Below are positions 25,401 through 39,500 of a stretch of DNA of 64,000 nt, in pieces. Under the pieces are notes generated by a model. It made no database searches. It was not told the DNA's origin and was given only the letters and a program-made list of their open reading frames with translations. The DNA lies in the NCBI GenBank assembly GCA_029204225.1, contig CM055101.1:59194094-59258093 (forward strand), written 5' to 3'. The DNA is from Diphasiastrum complanatum. Lineage: Eukaryota; Streptophyta; Lycopodiopsida; Lycopodiales; Lycopodiaceae. Positions within the stretch are counted from its first letter, which is position 1. Every line of letters begins with the position of its first letter. Both the position numbers and the translations under genes were made by a program.

Positions 25401-28400
25401 TTACTGTGCACGGGTTGAACGTCAACGAAACACAACAATGGAGGATGAAATGAGATGCATACTTGAGAAAAGACACGCAGTGCAAGGCGCTGTATGGATG
25501 GATAGGTGCTACCGAACATGGTCCACCAGGTAATGGGAAGCTGCCTCATCTCTGGATCCTGAGCAGCCGGGTGGGCGAACGTGCCCATGCCGAAACGAAA
25601 TGCAGCTAGCTCCTCCATGAGCCTAATAGGATCCAAACCAATGTGTGGACCCACCCTGTGAATGTACTCAAGCCAATCCGCCTCGAGCTCCCTGTCTGCG
25701 ATTTGTGTCGGAGAGAGGGAGAGGGGATGCAGTATGTGTGCAACGCTGTGGATACTCCTGTGGAAGTAGTTCCATCGCGTCTCCTAGGTGAACTTCAAGG
25801 GCATTATGAAAAAACGTAACATTGACAGAAAAACAAACTAGCAACTACTGAAAAGATAAAGACCAATTACATTACTATACTGCTTACCTCTCTGGCTGCA
25901 AGATGGGCAGCTGCAGGAACTGTCCAATCCACTCCATGAGCTCATACACCAGTCCAAGTGTCGACCCCTCGCTGTCAGCCATGCGAAGCACAATGTAGAG
26001 TGGTCGAAGGAGTCCTGACAATGTCTGTGCATCCCTCCAGAACTGGTCTCCCCTCACCGCGGAAGAAAAGTGTTCCCCATCCTCAGTGTGCTGAAACGTA
26101 CTGGCACGCGAAAGATCACTGGCAACCATCTGTAGAAGCTGCGCCCTACACCTGATCAAATGGTCGATGACCACCAAGTCGAATGCAAAGCGTGTGGGGG
26201 CTGGCTTACGGAGGTCTTGATGGCTGAACACCCGGAACGTGGCAAGAACATGCCTCTTCCTGGTGACGAAATTCACCAGGAAGAGGGCCTCACGGACGAT
26301 GGCTCTAACCCAGGGAAGTGCACCTATGTCCGCCATCAGAAGGTCTATGCCCTGCGCTGCATAGGGGGTATGAACGATGTGAGGGAACTCGGCCTCTAGC
26401 AGTACACCCACCTGAATGCAGTTGGTGGCATTGTCCGTCACCAGCGTGATGACATGTTGTGGGCCTATGGACAGGATGGAAGACCTAATGACATCAAACA
26501 TGAACTCTGCAGATACGACTCTCCCCCTCCCCTGCTGCAATCCACGGCCCTCAAAAACTGTGTGCCCATGCAGCTAGAGACCAAGATGTTGAGGATCGGC
26601 CTCCTCCTGACATCAGTCTAGCCATCGGACATGATGCTGCAACCGTAAGTGGCCCAGTGGCGACGTAGAGGCTCCATCTCTCTAGACAAGGACTCGACCC
26701 TATCCCTTAGCATGTGTGTGCGGACAACCTCTGAACTAGGGACTCTCCAGCTAGGGCTGACAGACTGTGCAAGGTGGAAGGCCCTTCTGAAGGGCTCAGA
26801 GTCGGTGATGGCAAATGGAAGGTTCAGCTCATAAATCAGAGTGGCCTCGGCCTGGCCTCTCTATCCATGTGCGGCTGATGCGTGCCGCGAATGCTCTGCT
26901 GCCTAAGAACTCTCCCAGTTGGGCGACGGGTAGCGGACTTCCAGCATGGTGCACCAACCGTGACGGGAATGGATGATGACACGACAGGCTGGGCACTAGT
27001 GGATGCATCGGCTGTAGACGTGGAATGGGGAGAGTGGGATGCACTGGCAGGGATGGGTGCAGCAGTATAAGTGGGGTGCACTGGTGGAGGGGCGACATGT
27101 GGCATGGGATACGAAAACTGCTGGCTAGGGAGGTCATCTAGATGGGAAGGGAGGGAGGAAGGGATCTCCTCAACATCCTGGAAGGCCTCGTCACCAGCAT
27201 CCTGGGCTTGCTCGGGTGGCGGAGAGTCCATGAGAGTTGTAAACTGGGGGAGTGTGAGCAACAGTAGGTGGTGGTGGAACCGCAATGGCAACTGTCGGAC
27301 GCGATGGGATGGGATCTAGCGGAATGGGTGCAGATGGGGGTGCTTGTGGCGGAACTGTCTGAGGGGGATGAGGGGCAAAGGGACTGGACGAGGAGTCACT
27401 CCCTCTCCTCGTGCGTGCCAGCCAAGCAGGCAGCAACTCGGGGTCAACCAAAGGAGCGGTGCAAAACTGGAGAACACCCTCCGAAATGATGTTCTCCTAC
27501 GCCACAAGACGTGGCCCGTAGGTGTCCAGAAGTCGCTGCCTGACGGGGACGAACATGCTGCCACAAAGGGCAGCATTCAGTGTGCCACCATTTTTGGCGC
27601 GTGCGCCGAGCAGGTGGCCTTTAAGGCGAGTGAGGGTGGCAACGAACTCAACCGGGCAATATCGACAGCGCACGTCTTTGCACCGGACTTGTTGGACTTG
27701 TCGGGAACCCGCCTGACAATGTCCACCTCATCCCACAGATCGAAAAGGTTGGAATGCACCATTTCTGTAGAAGGAACTGGGGAAAAAAGGTAGAGATGAT
27801 CGTGAGTGCGATAGGCTGGAAAATCCACAACAATGGACGAAATAGCAGTAGCAGGGGCGGGAGCGATTTGTGCAACGTGAAGACAGTGTGATGGCGAGGA
27901 GGGCGCAGACAGCAGGGAGGGCGCGGACAGCTGGAAGAGGGCGCAGACAACAACGCGATGGGTAGGGAGAGAGATGAAGCGAGGGGGGGGGAATTAGGGT
28001 AAAAATATATATATAAATATTAAATATATTATTTTATTGTGGTACCGCGGTACCAGTGTGGATCCGCGACGGTACCGGGATCCGCGGATCCTGGTACCGC
28101 TGTGATATATATATCATAGTTGCAGCGCGATTTTCGAATCGCGATTCCGATTCGCGATTCGGGATTTTCCCAGAATTGTGTAGAATCGAATTTTTTTTTT
28201 TTTGTTTGAAATTGTTTTAGGCAATATGGGTATCAGATGAAAGCTCTGATCGAGGGGATTATGATTGTGTAGTTTGCCGACTGTTTCGGGTGCGAAACAC
28301 CAAAAAGTGTTTTCACTCGGGGAGTTGGAAGGCCAAATCATGAAGAGGCCTTACCGTCGGAGGGCCGTTGGGGGGCGTTGCCCCCCAAACCCCCCACCAA

Positions 28401-28878
28401 GGGGCTACCGCCCCCCGAACCCCCCGTTTCCCGGGGGGCTACTGTCCCCCGAACCCCCTAGAGCTTCTTGCTATATAGACATTGTAGATAAAAATGCCAC
28501 CGCCCCCCTGTAGATAAAAATGGGGTGTCCAAATGCGCGCCGAGAAGGGCCCAATATTTATGCCCCGAACTGTATGTACATTGCACTCACATCTCCAGTG
28601 AACCAATTGCAAAAGTGATCATCATCCATACAGTTGATAGTCCAAACTGTAGCATTAACATTTACTGAAAACCAGAGCAACAACCGGATAGCTACTGAAA
28701 ACAAGATCTGTTTGTGCCTCATCTACTGCACTTCTGAGAGGCAAAACGTTGGTTTGACCATTGATCCCCTAAAAAAATTTCAGCAATAAGCTATTTTTCC
28801 CAAAAATTTTTTTTTTTTTTTTTTTTTTTTTGCGATTCTGGGTCGCGAATCGCGACCCGCGAATCGCAGACGCAACTA

Positions 28879-28928
<50 letters not shown>

Positions 28929-31900
28929 CATAGGTCCCGCGGTACTGGGTACCGCGGATCCCGGTACCGTGGGACCATACTGGTACCGCGGTACCATGTT
29001 GGTACCACGGTACCGGGATATAATATATTATTTAATATTCAATATTTTGTAAAATTTTTTTTAACCTAAAACTACCCGCCCCCTCGCATTTCAATGTGAG
29101 TAGTGTGCCTCAGCACGGTCCATAGCCATGGCGGGCCCAACACAGCCTAGGGACCCTGTCAGCAGGATAGGGCCCCCAGTTGGGTCCCGACGTGCAGTCG
29201 GCCACGTCAGTGCCACGTGGTCGACACTTGGCTGTTGCATGCTACCACTCCTCACACTGGGCTAGGAGGGGCTTACTCTATATCAGAGAGTAGGCAAGGT
29301 TTGGTGGATCAGTTAGTGTTTGCCCTACTGTGGTGTTAGGATCTATTACACTGGTATCAGAGCCATCTCCATCCTAGGGAGTTCAGGAGCAGCAGTAGAG
29401 AAAGCTATCAGAAGATAGGAAAGATCTCTGAGTTTCTCAAAAAAGATCAGAAGAGGAGAATCGCTGTAGGAGCAGCCTTCAAACTTCTGATTTTCATTGA
29501 GAAATCACAATAGAAAGGAGTTAGATTCTTTGTAGAGGTAACTCGCTGGATAGACAGCTGTTTTTTCCAGATTTCGGAGGGTTCTCTACGAATTTCCCAA
29601 CGGAAATAGAGTAGGATTTAGTCAGTAGATCCATCGCTGTACATATAGGGATCTATCTCTGATTTCAAAAAGGGATTTCAGTAAATCTGAGTGGAGTTTA
29701 GTCTGAAAATTCCCAACAGGGCCAGTGCTGGACAGGGAGATGAAAAATTGGATTTTCATCCCTGTTTTTTGGAATTTCTCAGTAGTTTGAGTTTCAAACT
29801 AGTTTGCCACAGACCAGCGACCTACTGCCTGAGTTCAGATCAGAGATTCAAGCAAAGATTGGCCCTTAAATTTCAGAAAATTGGGCCAGACAGGTGGCTG
29901 TCCAGCCAGCGAGGGCAGAGATACAAAAAATTCCGGATTTCTTTTTAATAAAATTTTGGTTTTCACTCGGTTTGTTGGAGCCCCACACCTGAAATTAGAT
30001 CAGTCAGCTACTCAACTCAAGAGCCGGGAAATTTGGCACCGTTTTGAAGCTTCAAACTGGGATTTTCCGAAACAGTAGGTCTAATATCTTGGGTAAAAGA
30101 GCTGAGAGGGTTCCTCTTCATCTTTTTCATGCCACGGTGATTTCTACGGCGTCAGTTTCAGCCGTTACGGCACGCCTAGCGAGATTTGAACACCACATTC
30201 CAAATGCTTGTGTTTTTTTGCCATTTTCACAAAATGACTTGTGGGCAACCGATTCAGGTGATGTCTGAGCCTAGAATGCATTTCCACATGCTTGCAGAGA
30301 CTTCTATGACCTCCGTTCCGCCCGTCTATGTCCGTATCACAAATTTCAATTTCCATGCTCTAATTCCATGTTTTTTAGGGTTTAGGCGTGGAACATCGTG
30401 CAAGCATTTGCCAGTAGCGTGGTTTAGGCCTGCACTGCACTCCTTTACGCCTGTAAGGACTCCCACTGCACTGCACTCCTTTACGCCTGTAAGGACTCCC
30501 ACGCTAGCGTAAGTCCCACGTTTTTGCTCAAACTAAAATGATTCTATCCCTCGCCCTAATCTCGTGTGTTTTTTGGCGCTTGCTATGATTTTACTAGAAT
30601 CAATGTAACGTGTGCTCGAATGTGTTGAGCTCTGTTTTAGGCTGGTAATGTTTTTCAATGTAGTGTGTTTTCTTCTACTGAACGGTTGCCTACTTATTTT
30701 TGTTTGCAGGTTTGATCTCGTGTCGACACGATGCCGGTGCGGGGCCGAGGCCTTTGGGGCGAGGTTGAGCTTACCGAGGGGGATGTGGCTACACACCATG
30801 GCATAGGAGTGCGTAGATGGAGATGCTTGCGTTGTGGTGGTCTCTTCACAGGATCACTTACCAGGGTCAGGGCTCACTTACTGAGGGTCAGAGGGCCGGG
30901 TGGGCGGGCATTGGGCATATTTGATTGCCCCAGGATTTATGATGAGGAGAGGCAAAGGTTGTCTATTATGTACGGGCCCGATGGTGCATCACAGGTTTCC
31001 GGACAGGGACAGGGATAGGGAGCAAGAGCAGCTGCAGGTTCACAGGCAGGGCTCACAAGTATGCAGGCACGGCCTACTACGGGTGCAGAGGCTAGTACAA
31101 CACGTTTTGGGTAGGGTTTAGGTGCAGTGCATGGTCTAGGCGAGGCCACTCCAGTTCCACCCGCAGCAACAGGGCTTAGTTCAGAGGGGAGAGCGTCACA
31201 TGAGCAGGTTGGATCAGCGGCAGCGGGTCCTTCTCGTCCCTCCTCTTCTTCGGCTTCAGATGTTGGACATGCTTCGACAGGTCCTCCTAGAGAGAGTGAT
31301 ACACCTACAGATCAGCCAACCATTTTGCGTGTTAGACCACGAGCGCCATATACACAGCAGAGAGAGGTTAGGCCCAGACAACAGACCCTTGATCGATACA
31401 GCTGGCAGAGAGAGCAGCAGGCCCGGTGCACTCGACTTGCTGGCCAGTTCTTTTACGAGTGCGTCATTCCTTTTGCTGTTGCTGACACTTGGGTGTTCAG
31501 GGAGTTTTGCGCACAAATGGCAGCCGTGGATGCTACATGGACGCCTCCCAGACGAGAGGCACTGCGAGGCAAGATGCTTCGTTAGGAGGAGGAGACCATC
31601 TCGTGGGAGCTGAGTTCCATTCGCTCAGCTTGGCAGATGTAAGTACTTTGTTTCCATAAACCCATTGCATGCGTTTAGGGTTTACTCGTGGCGCAATTTT
31701 TGCATGTGGCTAATGGGTATTTTGTGGCAGGTATGGATGCACGATATTGAGTGATGGATGGACCGACATACGTCGGCGATCCGTCATCAATGTCTTGGTT
31801 TCTTGCCCGCTTGGCACAATATTCCTACATGGCGTGGATGCCACTCGAGGTGGTGACGCCATCACAGTCGATTTCATATGGGAGGTTATTAGAGATGTTA

Positions 31901-34900
31901 TTGTTGACATTGGGGTGGAGCATGTGGTTTAGGTTGTCACGGACAACGCTTCGAACTGCAAGCAGATGGGAGAGATTATGACGAGGGAGCTCCCCAGCAT
32001 TGTGTGGACACCCTGTGCTGCACATTGCATAGACTTGCTCATCCATGACCTGTGTGCACTTCCATGGATCAGAGGTATCGGTTTCTCTATTTGCTATGCT
32101 ATCTTGATTGACGCCTGCTCCATGTTGCTAAACACATCTCAACTACCGTCTGTTATTGGATGTTTGTGCTGCAGATGTGTGAGTGTGAGTTTAGGGTTTA
32201 GGGTTTAGGAGGAGAGAGAGATATTGGAGAGAGAGAGAGAGAGAAGAGAGAGAGAGGGGGAGAGAGAGAGTGAGAGAGAGAGATGGCCGCTTCTCCCATT
32301 TGGGACGAGGTGGAGATGTTGCCCGACAAAAAGTGGCATTGCCCTTTTTGTTGGAAAGAGTTGGGAGGGAACATGTCCCGGGTACGAGCACATTTGGGAG
32401 GATTGCGTACCCGGCCCACAGGGGGACGCTACGGGATCAGTGTTTGTACATCCATCCCCGCTGCGGAGAGGGCTCGCATTCTCGACACATATACTGAGCC
32501 AGCTGCTGAGGCTGGCGAGCCATCCACATCCACTGGTGCACCCACTGTTACCCTCCGCCATCGCACCCTCACAGGATCCGTTTCAGGTGCCGTCTGTTTC
32601 GGTCAGTGGACGAGCTCGATAGGAACATTTGGGAACAGAGAGGATGAGGAACGGACCGACGGTCAGCCCAGAACGTCCTTTTGAAGTTCGACGTTGAACA
32701 GCGCTTCAGGGACACTTCGTCGGTCGGTAACTGGAAACATTTGGAATTGACATAGTAGTGTGCAGGTCTTCTAGTTCCCTGTCCTGCCCCACGCAGTTAT
32801 GCTTAGTAATTAGTAAGCTGTTGAAGTACAACCGTAAACCCTAAACCGATCTCATCACAGAAGACATAGTGGTGTGTAGGTCTTTTGGTTCCCTGCAGTG
32901 AATGACGCAGCTTTGCAACCGTAATTAGTGAGCTATTGAAGTTCATCTGGGGATAACCCGATTTCATAATATGAGACATAGTAGTTTTTAGGTCCTGTGG
33001 TTCCCTGCAGTTCATGGCACAGTTTAGGGTAGTAATTAGTAAGTTGTTGAGTTTCATCCGGGGAGCACATCGTTACATAGTTTCCGTATTGTCACACTTT
33101 TTGTGAGCATTCATTTCTCCCAGAGACTTGTGGCCTTGAGAGCTTGACACTCTTCTGGTGAGCATTCACCTATCCCAAAAACTTGTGGTCTTGAGAGCCT
33201 GTCACTCTTCTGGTGAGCATTCGTTTCTCCCAGAAACTTGTGGTCTTCATTCATTTGCTTGTCACTCTTCTGGTGAGCATTCACTTCTCCCAAATCTTCT
33301 GGTCTTGAGCGAGTCATTCTACTGGTGAGCATTCACTTGCCTTTTTGAATCAAATTGCACCCTTCACTGCATTGCATTCTGAGAGGTAAATATGAAATAA
33401 CATACATAGTCAGAGATGAATTTGAATGCAAGAAAATATCTGCCAAGACTATGTGGTGGTATAAATCGAAGAGGTCGATTTCATCACACTTAAGATCTAC
33501 GCTGCTGAAGCCTTAAACCACATCTGATGATAAAGCTCGTACAAAAGTTTGTTCTCTTCTGGAAAATAGTTCACACGGGAAAGCTTGACATAGATGCTTG
33601 CTCTTCTTGCCAGAGAGAGAGACTGCGAGTGCGAGGGGGAGTTTGCCTGTCAAAATTACAAATTGTTTGCCTTTTCAACCCCGATTCTGTAGCATCTCAG
33701 TTATGGGAGGCATGGGCAGTGGATAGGTTTTCTTGCAAAAATTTTTGGCCCCTTTTTCATTTTTTTTGACTGGAGGGGGCAGGCAGTCGCTGTGCACCCC
33801 TGATAATTAATTCCGGGGGGGGGGGGGGTGGGGTAGGGTTGGGAAAATCGCTTTTTATTGTTTTTGGGCATGTGGGAGCGAGCTGGGAGGGGCCTGTATT
33901 TTTTTTTTTGAAAAATAAAAATTTGCGCCCGGGGTGGACGCGTCCATCCCGGGCGCGGACGCGCGCACCCAGACGCGCATTTGCGCCCAGCCCTTGCATT
34001 CTTTTAGATTAGCAGCACCTATTGTAAATATTTTGCGCTCACTCTTCTTGGGTTGATGCAAAGGCTGCTATACTCTTGTTTCTTTGTTGAGGGAACTACA
34101 AATCAAAGCTTTTGCGAATATTTCTGTTAAGCCTTTGCTGAATCAAAAGCATTTGAAATGTGGCAATTACAAAGTGAGAAAAGCCCCCCAAAAGCAGCTA
34201 CTTTCCGGGACTTTTGCTTTTTTGGTGAAGCACACAAAAGAGTTTTTTTAATAGAAAAAAGCGTTCTTGGGCCTGAACTTGGTGCCCGATATATTGCTGG
34301 GACCCTGATCTTTCTCTATCTAATGTTTTTTTGCCTTTATTGCCTCCATCGCCCTCTTCCCTTTTAGTTTTCATTTGAAACTTGTCAGTGCACCAAGGAT
34401 GGAACGGGATTGCAGGTAAGAGTTTTGGGCCATTCTGAAGGCAATAGAAGTATCAGAATGAAGAAAAACTCATTCTTTTGTAAGTTATTGTGTTTGCTCA
34501 GATCCGATCCTGTTCTTACTAGTTAGATTTGCTCAGATCGGTTCATAGCAACGAGTTCTATCCATGCCCTCCTAATTAACAGCTGTTAAAGAAAAATGAG
34601 GGCTCAATTTTTATATTATTTGAAATTAGGCTTTTTCAGAAAAAAATAGAAAGGTACCTCGTTCTGTAGATACGAACCAAAAGGTTTGGAATGGGGATCA
34701 TTAAGCATTCACCAGAAGTCCCAAACTGGAGCCCTGATTGTGGTAAGGCACCTGCTTATAATGGTAGACCTTGTATATGACTAATCCCAGAATTGCAGAA
34801 GGTGCCCTTGAATGTGTGCTTACAAATCATCCGCTCCTGTGGACTAGGGCATTGGTGAAAAATGTTGGGTTGTTATCATGTAGTGTTGCTCTCGCAAGGG

Positions 34901-36476
34901 TTTGGTCAGAGCTCAGAAATCCATATTTGCATATTTCTTGTAGTAGGGGTAGACACAGAATAAAATGTTTGTTTATGTGTCGTCCTTGATTGTGGTGTAT
35001 GGTTCGCTTGTCAACGTGTTTGAGAATATTTGTAGATGTAAGCAACTTCGTAATATGTATGTCACTCATCATCATTAGTATATCATTTCAGATTTCTTAT
35101 ACTAGAGACATTGGCGTTGAGAATGACAGTTGAGCTGTTGAACAGCACTTTCTCAGTTCAAAGGTCGGCATGTTCTAGCCATTTGATCACTTTGTGCCTT
35201 TTTTTTTATTCAGGAAGGATACCTTGTGTACGAGTGCAATTCTAGTTGCCATTGTCAAGAGGAATGCACCAACCGTGTGCTGCAGAAAGGCGTGCAAATA
35301 AAGCTTGAGGTTTTCAAGACTTGCCATAAGGTGAAATAATAGGAGTTAGTGACATTTATGTGAAAAGTTCACCAATCAACTGAGTGTCAGTCAAATGTTT
35401 CCTAGACAGTCATGGGATTTATTGCCTCTATTCACCATAGGTTTTTCTGGCTTTGATTGCCTAAGGCAAAAGTGTTCTCCTCACATGCCAACTTTGAGTC
35501 ACAGCATTCTCTAACTGCTTAATGTTTTATCTTGCTCATGCATATTTTCTAAGGGTTGGGCTGTAAGAGCTGCACAACACATTCCTCGTGGAACATTCGT
35601 CTGCGAATACCTTGGAGAGGTTCTGAATGATGCTGAGGCAAATAAAAGGGGTGAAAGGTGAAACTTGATCAACTGTATTGTTTCATGTTAGCTGTTGAGG
35701 CTGTGGAATTGTATGATGAGAGATGTTAAAGAAATCTTGTTCTGTTGAAGCTTAACATCTAGGTGAAAAGAACTGTGTTTGCTCATTATTTGCATTCATT
35801 ACTCTTTGTAAATGAATATTAGTAGATCTGCTCTTTATTTATCTGTCTTTATTCCTTTCCCAGGCATAAAAATGTTTTAGATTCATGCCTATATGTACTC
35901 TGTGCCAATCACACAGATCACATAGAAATTTGATGTTTAGAATTGTTGGAATATTATATTTGCATGAGGGCACCCACACATTGCTTACTTCATAGTACGC
36001 TGAATATAGGAATGCCCGGATTTTTTAATGTGTTCTGGTTTTAGAATTAGGAACACTCGCTAAACAATGGTGCACCAGAGGGCAAGAGAATGAGAGATGG
36101 CATCGATCGCATTGGAGGCATCATCCTCTGCTCGAAACTCGCCTAGGGCGTTGTCCATTTCCTTCCATCACCTCATGGATGAATAGGTAGCTAACTGACT
36201 GAAGGCTATGTGCAGATATAATTTGCAGCGGCCGTTCAACCCCGCAGCTGGAGGAAACGTAAGTGAGATGGTGAGAGAAAAGAGAGAGGGGGTAGAGAGA
36301 TGGTGAGCGAGAGAAGAGAGAGAGCGGGTAGAGAGAGAGAGAGAGAGAGTGATGTTGGGAGGACACGAAGAGTCGTGACTCGTGAGAGCAGAGGGAGACG
36401 GAGAAAGAGAAGTTTTTTTTTAATTAGGTTTTAGGGTTAGGGTTCTCTAGGGTTCAGATATGAAAAATAGCCAAAA

Positions 36477-36543
<67 letters not shown>

Positions 36544-39500
36544 TCAGACTTGACGTCTTTTCCATGCTGAAAGGTGTATAAGACGAAACCAGTACATCAG
36601 ATAAGATGGAAACAAGACGGATCAGTGCCGCGAAACAAACTAACTTAAAACAAATAACTAAGAGGAGAGTAATATGGCCAGGATTATATGGTATGTGTAC
36701 CTTTTACATGCTCAACTGCACATCTCTTCATTTTTCTAACTCAGACTCTATCTCAGAATTAAGATTCTCATTACGATCCACATATTTGATAATGCCATCA
36801 CGATAGATAAGTCGTTTGCCAGTAGATAGAGCTTCCTGTCTTGCCTTTTTACGTTCTTGGACTTGGATAAAAGTAAGATTTTCATCCAAATAGATTTTGG
36901 TATCACGTAATTTAGATCTTTTCCCTAAAACTTCGTGCCAGTGAGACATTGACGTGAAGCGGATGACAAGAGTATTTGGGTCCTTCTTAGGTCGCCAGGC
37001 AGTTTCCATACCTTTGCTATGTTGCTAAAGATGTCCCTCCAAAAACTTTTCAGCTTCTTCAACAACATTTTGGGAGTTCAGAATACCTCTAACACAAATA
37101 TTGAGAACTTTATGCTCTCGCAGACGGTAAATGAAAATGTTAGTTTCCCATAGGTTACTTTGACCCAAAAGGTCGAGACTTGTGTAACCATGGGTTAGGT
37201 TTATTATTTAGACCATGTTAAGTAAGTTTTAGTTAAGTTGGACCCAATTTTGGTCTAGTAGTAACTCGTGGGTCCAAGTACAGTCTAATTATGTTAAGGG
37301 ACTCTATCTTGACTTTTGGGGGGGCCTATGATTAGTAGTGGGTTTGGAAGGTTCTAGAATTTAGAGTTTGGAAGAGTTTAGGCCCTTGGATGGCCTATTT
37401 ATATGTACTCATTGTTCATTTTTAATTCATTCCCTTTCAAGCATTGCTACTACTTTCTCTCTCCTTGAGGGCTTCTATATGGAGATTGAATGTTAGAAGG
37501 ATCTTGGCACTTTGATTTTCTACATGGTATCAGAGCCATGGATCTTCTATGCTTGATTTAGGGCGCCCTACCAATAGACATCATCTTCACTTAGGGATCA
37601 CAAAAAATGCACCTTTGGTGATTTTTTGGAGGGAAGATCCGTTCAATTTTGACTCTTTTCCGTTTTGCAAGAGGGCGCCACATATCGAAGGAGATAATGG
37701 GATTTTGGGTGCCCAAAAATCAGGTTGTTGTTTGCTGATTTTTCAGGTTGCAGGAAGGCGCCATTAATTATCTTCTTCGGGGCTGCTTTTAGGTCACCCA
37801 CATCCGTGTAGGTTTATCCTACTTCTGTTGGTCCGCTGCTGCCCTATTTTTCATATTTGCTCCTTTGCAGGAGGGTGCTCATCTACAAGCAATTTTTATC
37901 TTCTGATTTGGCTGAAAAATCAGCACCCTTGCTGATTTTACAAAGTGAAGATCCGCTTCTTTTTGCTTGTTTCCAGGTGTGGAAGAAGACGCTAATTTTT
38001 TGTGATGATCCGATCACATTCCAAGGCTGAAAATTGGACAGCATATTACCATTTGTAGGGTGTTTGCAACAGCCCTATCCGTGTGTGTATTGTTCACACT
38101 TTTTGGCAAGAGAGAAGGGTTCCGGAAAAAGCTTTGTTGGAGGCTAACTTGATTTTTTGCTTGCTGGGCTTTGAGTTTGTAATGCAATTTCAAGCTGAAA
38201 TTTTCAGCACACAAGGCTTGTAGGAGGGCGAGTTCATACATCCATCTAATGTGTGGTTTCGACACATTCTGGAGCAGATTTTTCAGATTTGATACTTGCT
38301 GGTTTTTGTGTCTTTTAGGGCACATTTAGGGTTTGAAAAAGTTTATCTTCTTGGCTGGTTCTTATGGCAAGAGATTTGGGAGCAATTCGTACTTGTTCGG
38401 GCGAAGATATGTTGGATGGCACCAACTATTTTTCATGGAGGTGCAAGTTGAGGTTTGGCATCGACGTGATGATCAAGATTTTATCGGTAACAAGATCTAT
38501 CTTATATCATTTGAGATTTTGCAAGACCTCTAAAAGTGCTTGAGAAACACTTTTAAAAATATTCCGAATAAAGGATTCATCATCATGCTTTCTCCTCTCT
38601 ACTTCATCCTCTTTGAACGTAGAAGAGCAAAGGTATGCAAAGTTTGATCATTGTCTTTCTACAAGTACAAGTTTGAAATGGAATGTTGGTATGGTAGAGC
38701 ATTCTTCTTCTCTTGAGCCTTTTGTTGCAAATGATGGATGCATTAGTGAAGAACTTTATGAGCAAGCTTCTCAAGTTAATGTTTTGGAAAAGGTTGAAAT
38801 CAAGCATTCTTTGAAACCATTTTGTACTAATGGAGGAGGGGGAAAAATCATGTCAACTAGTACATTGGTTCAAAGTGGCGTGTTGCTGGATTTTTTGGGT
38901 GTTCAAAGTGGCAAGCTGCTGGTTTTTTTCTTGAAGATGGTGGACAGCATATTCAGCCATGGTTTATTGATCATTTTTAGCCTATGTTACATCGTGAGCA
39001 TCCTATTATGCATCGGGAACGGCCTGTGGAAGGTTTTTGGACAGCAAGGTCCACATTTAGAACACTTTGGACAGCGAAGTGTTGGTGATTTTGTGGCTGT
39101 TGGATAGGCTGCTACAGCCTTTTGTTGGCTGTCTGAGTCTTTGCGGGATAATAAAGCATCTTTTTACCTTGGAGGAAACACACATGCCTCACCAAAATCA
39201 GCACCTTATGCTGATTTTCCTGTTTTGATGCTTACTTCTTATGATGACGGTGTTGTCTTACTTAGTGTTGGTGAGCAGATCATTGATTGTAAGATTTGGG
39301 AGGATGTGATGGTAAAAGAGTATCATACTCTTCTTTATGTTTCTTGTGGTAAGAAGACTTATGGAATCATGTGGGAACCATTGATGGATTGCAAATCCAT
39401 ATTTTGGCTTGTGGCTGGTTTTTTGGTTACCTACTTTGGATGGAGCATGCTTGTCTTCACTCTTCGACTTGATGCTACCGCACTTCGTTTTCTACATTTC

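Larger units (their letters stand above)
22991..28104 (-). mobile_element. hAT-B, full-length-size hAT element with 8-bp target duplication
   Basis: Left end CATAGAATCAGGTGGTACTA, right end reading inward CACAGCGGTACCAGGATCC, flanked by ATACATAT (22983-22990) and ATATATAT (28105-28112), 7 of 8 matching. The element is 5114 bp and its transposase is read leftwards. Both subterminal regions carry GGTACC-type motifs and AATAAATAAT-like AT-rich sequence. It is inserted right beside the terminus of hAT-A. Size and ends suit a once-autonomous hAT. Confidence 0.78.

Noticed and set aside
34370-34420. [12 protein letters not shown]-like reading that resembles a pre-SET Cys motif
   Set aside because: Exons 6 and 7 join in phase to give a continuous pre-SET domain (...[14 protein letters not shown]...), so no exon is needed here and the edges are poor.
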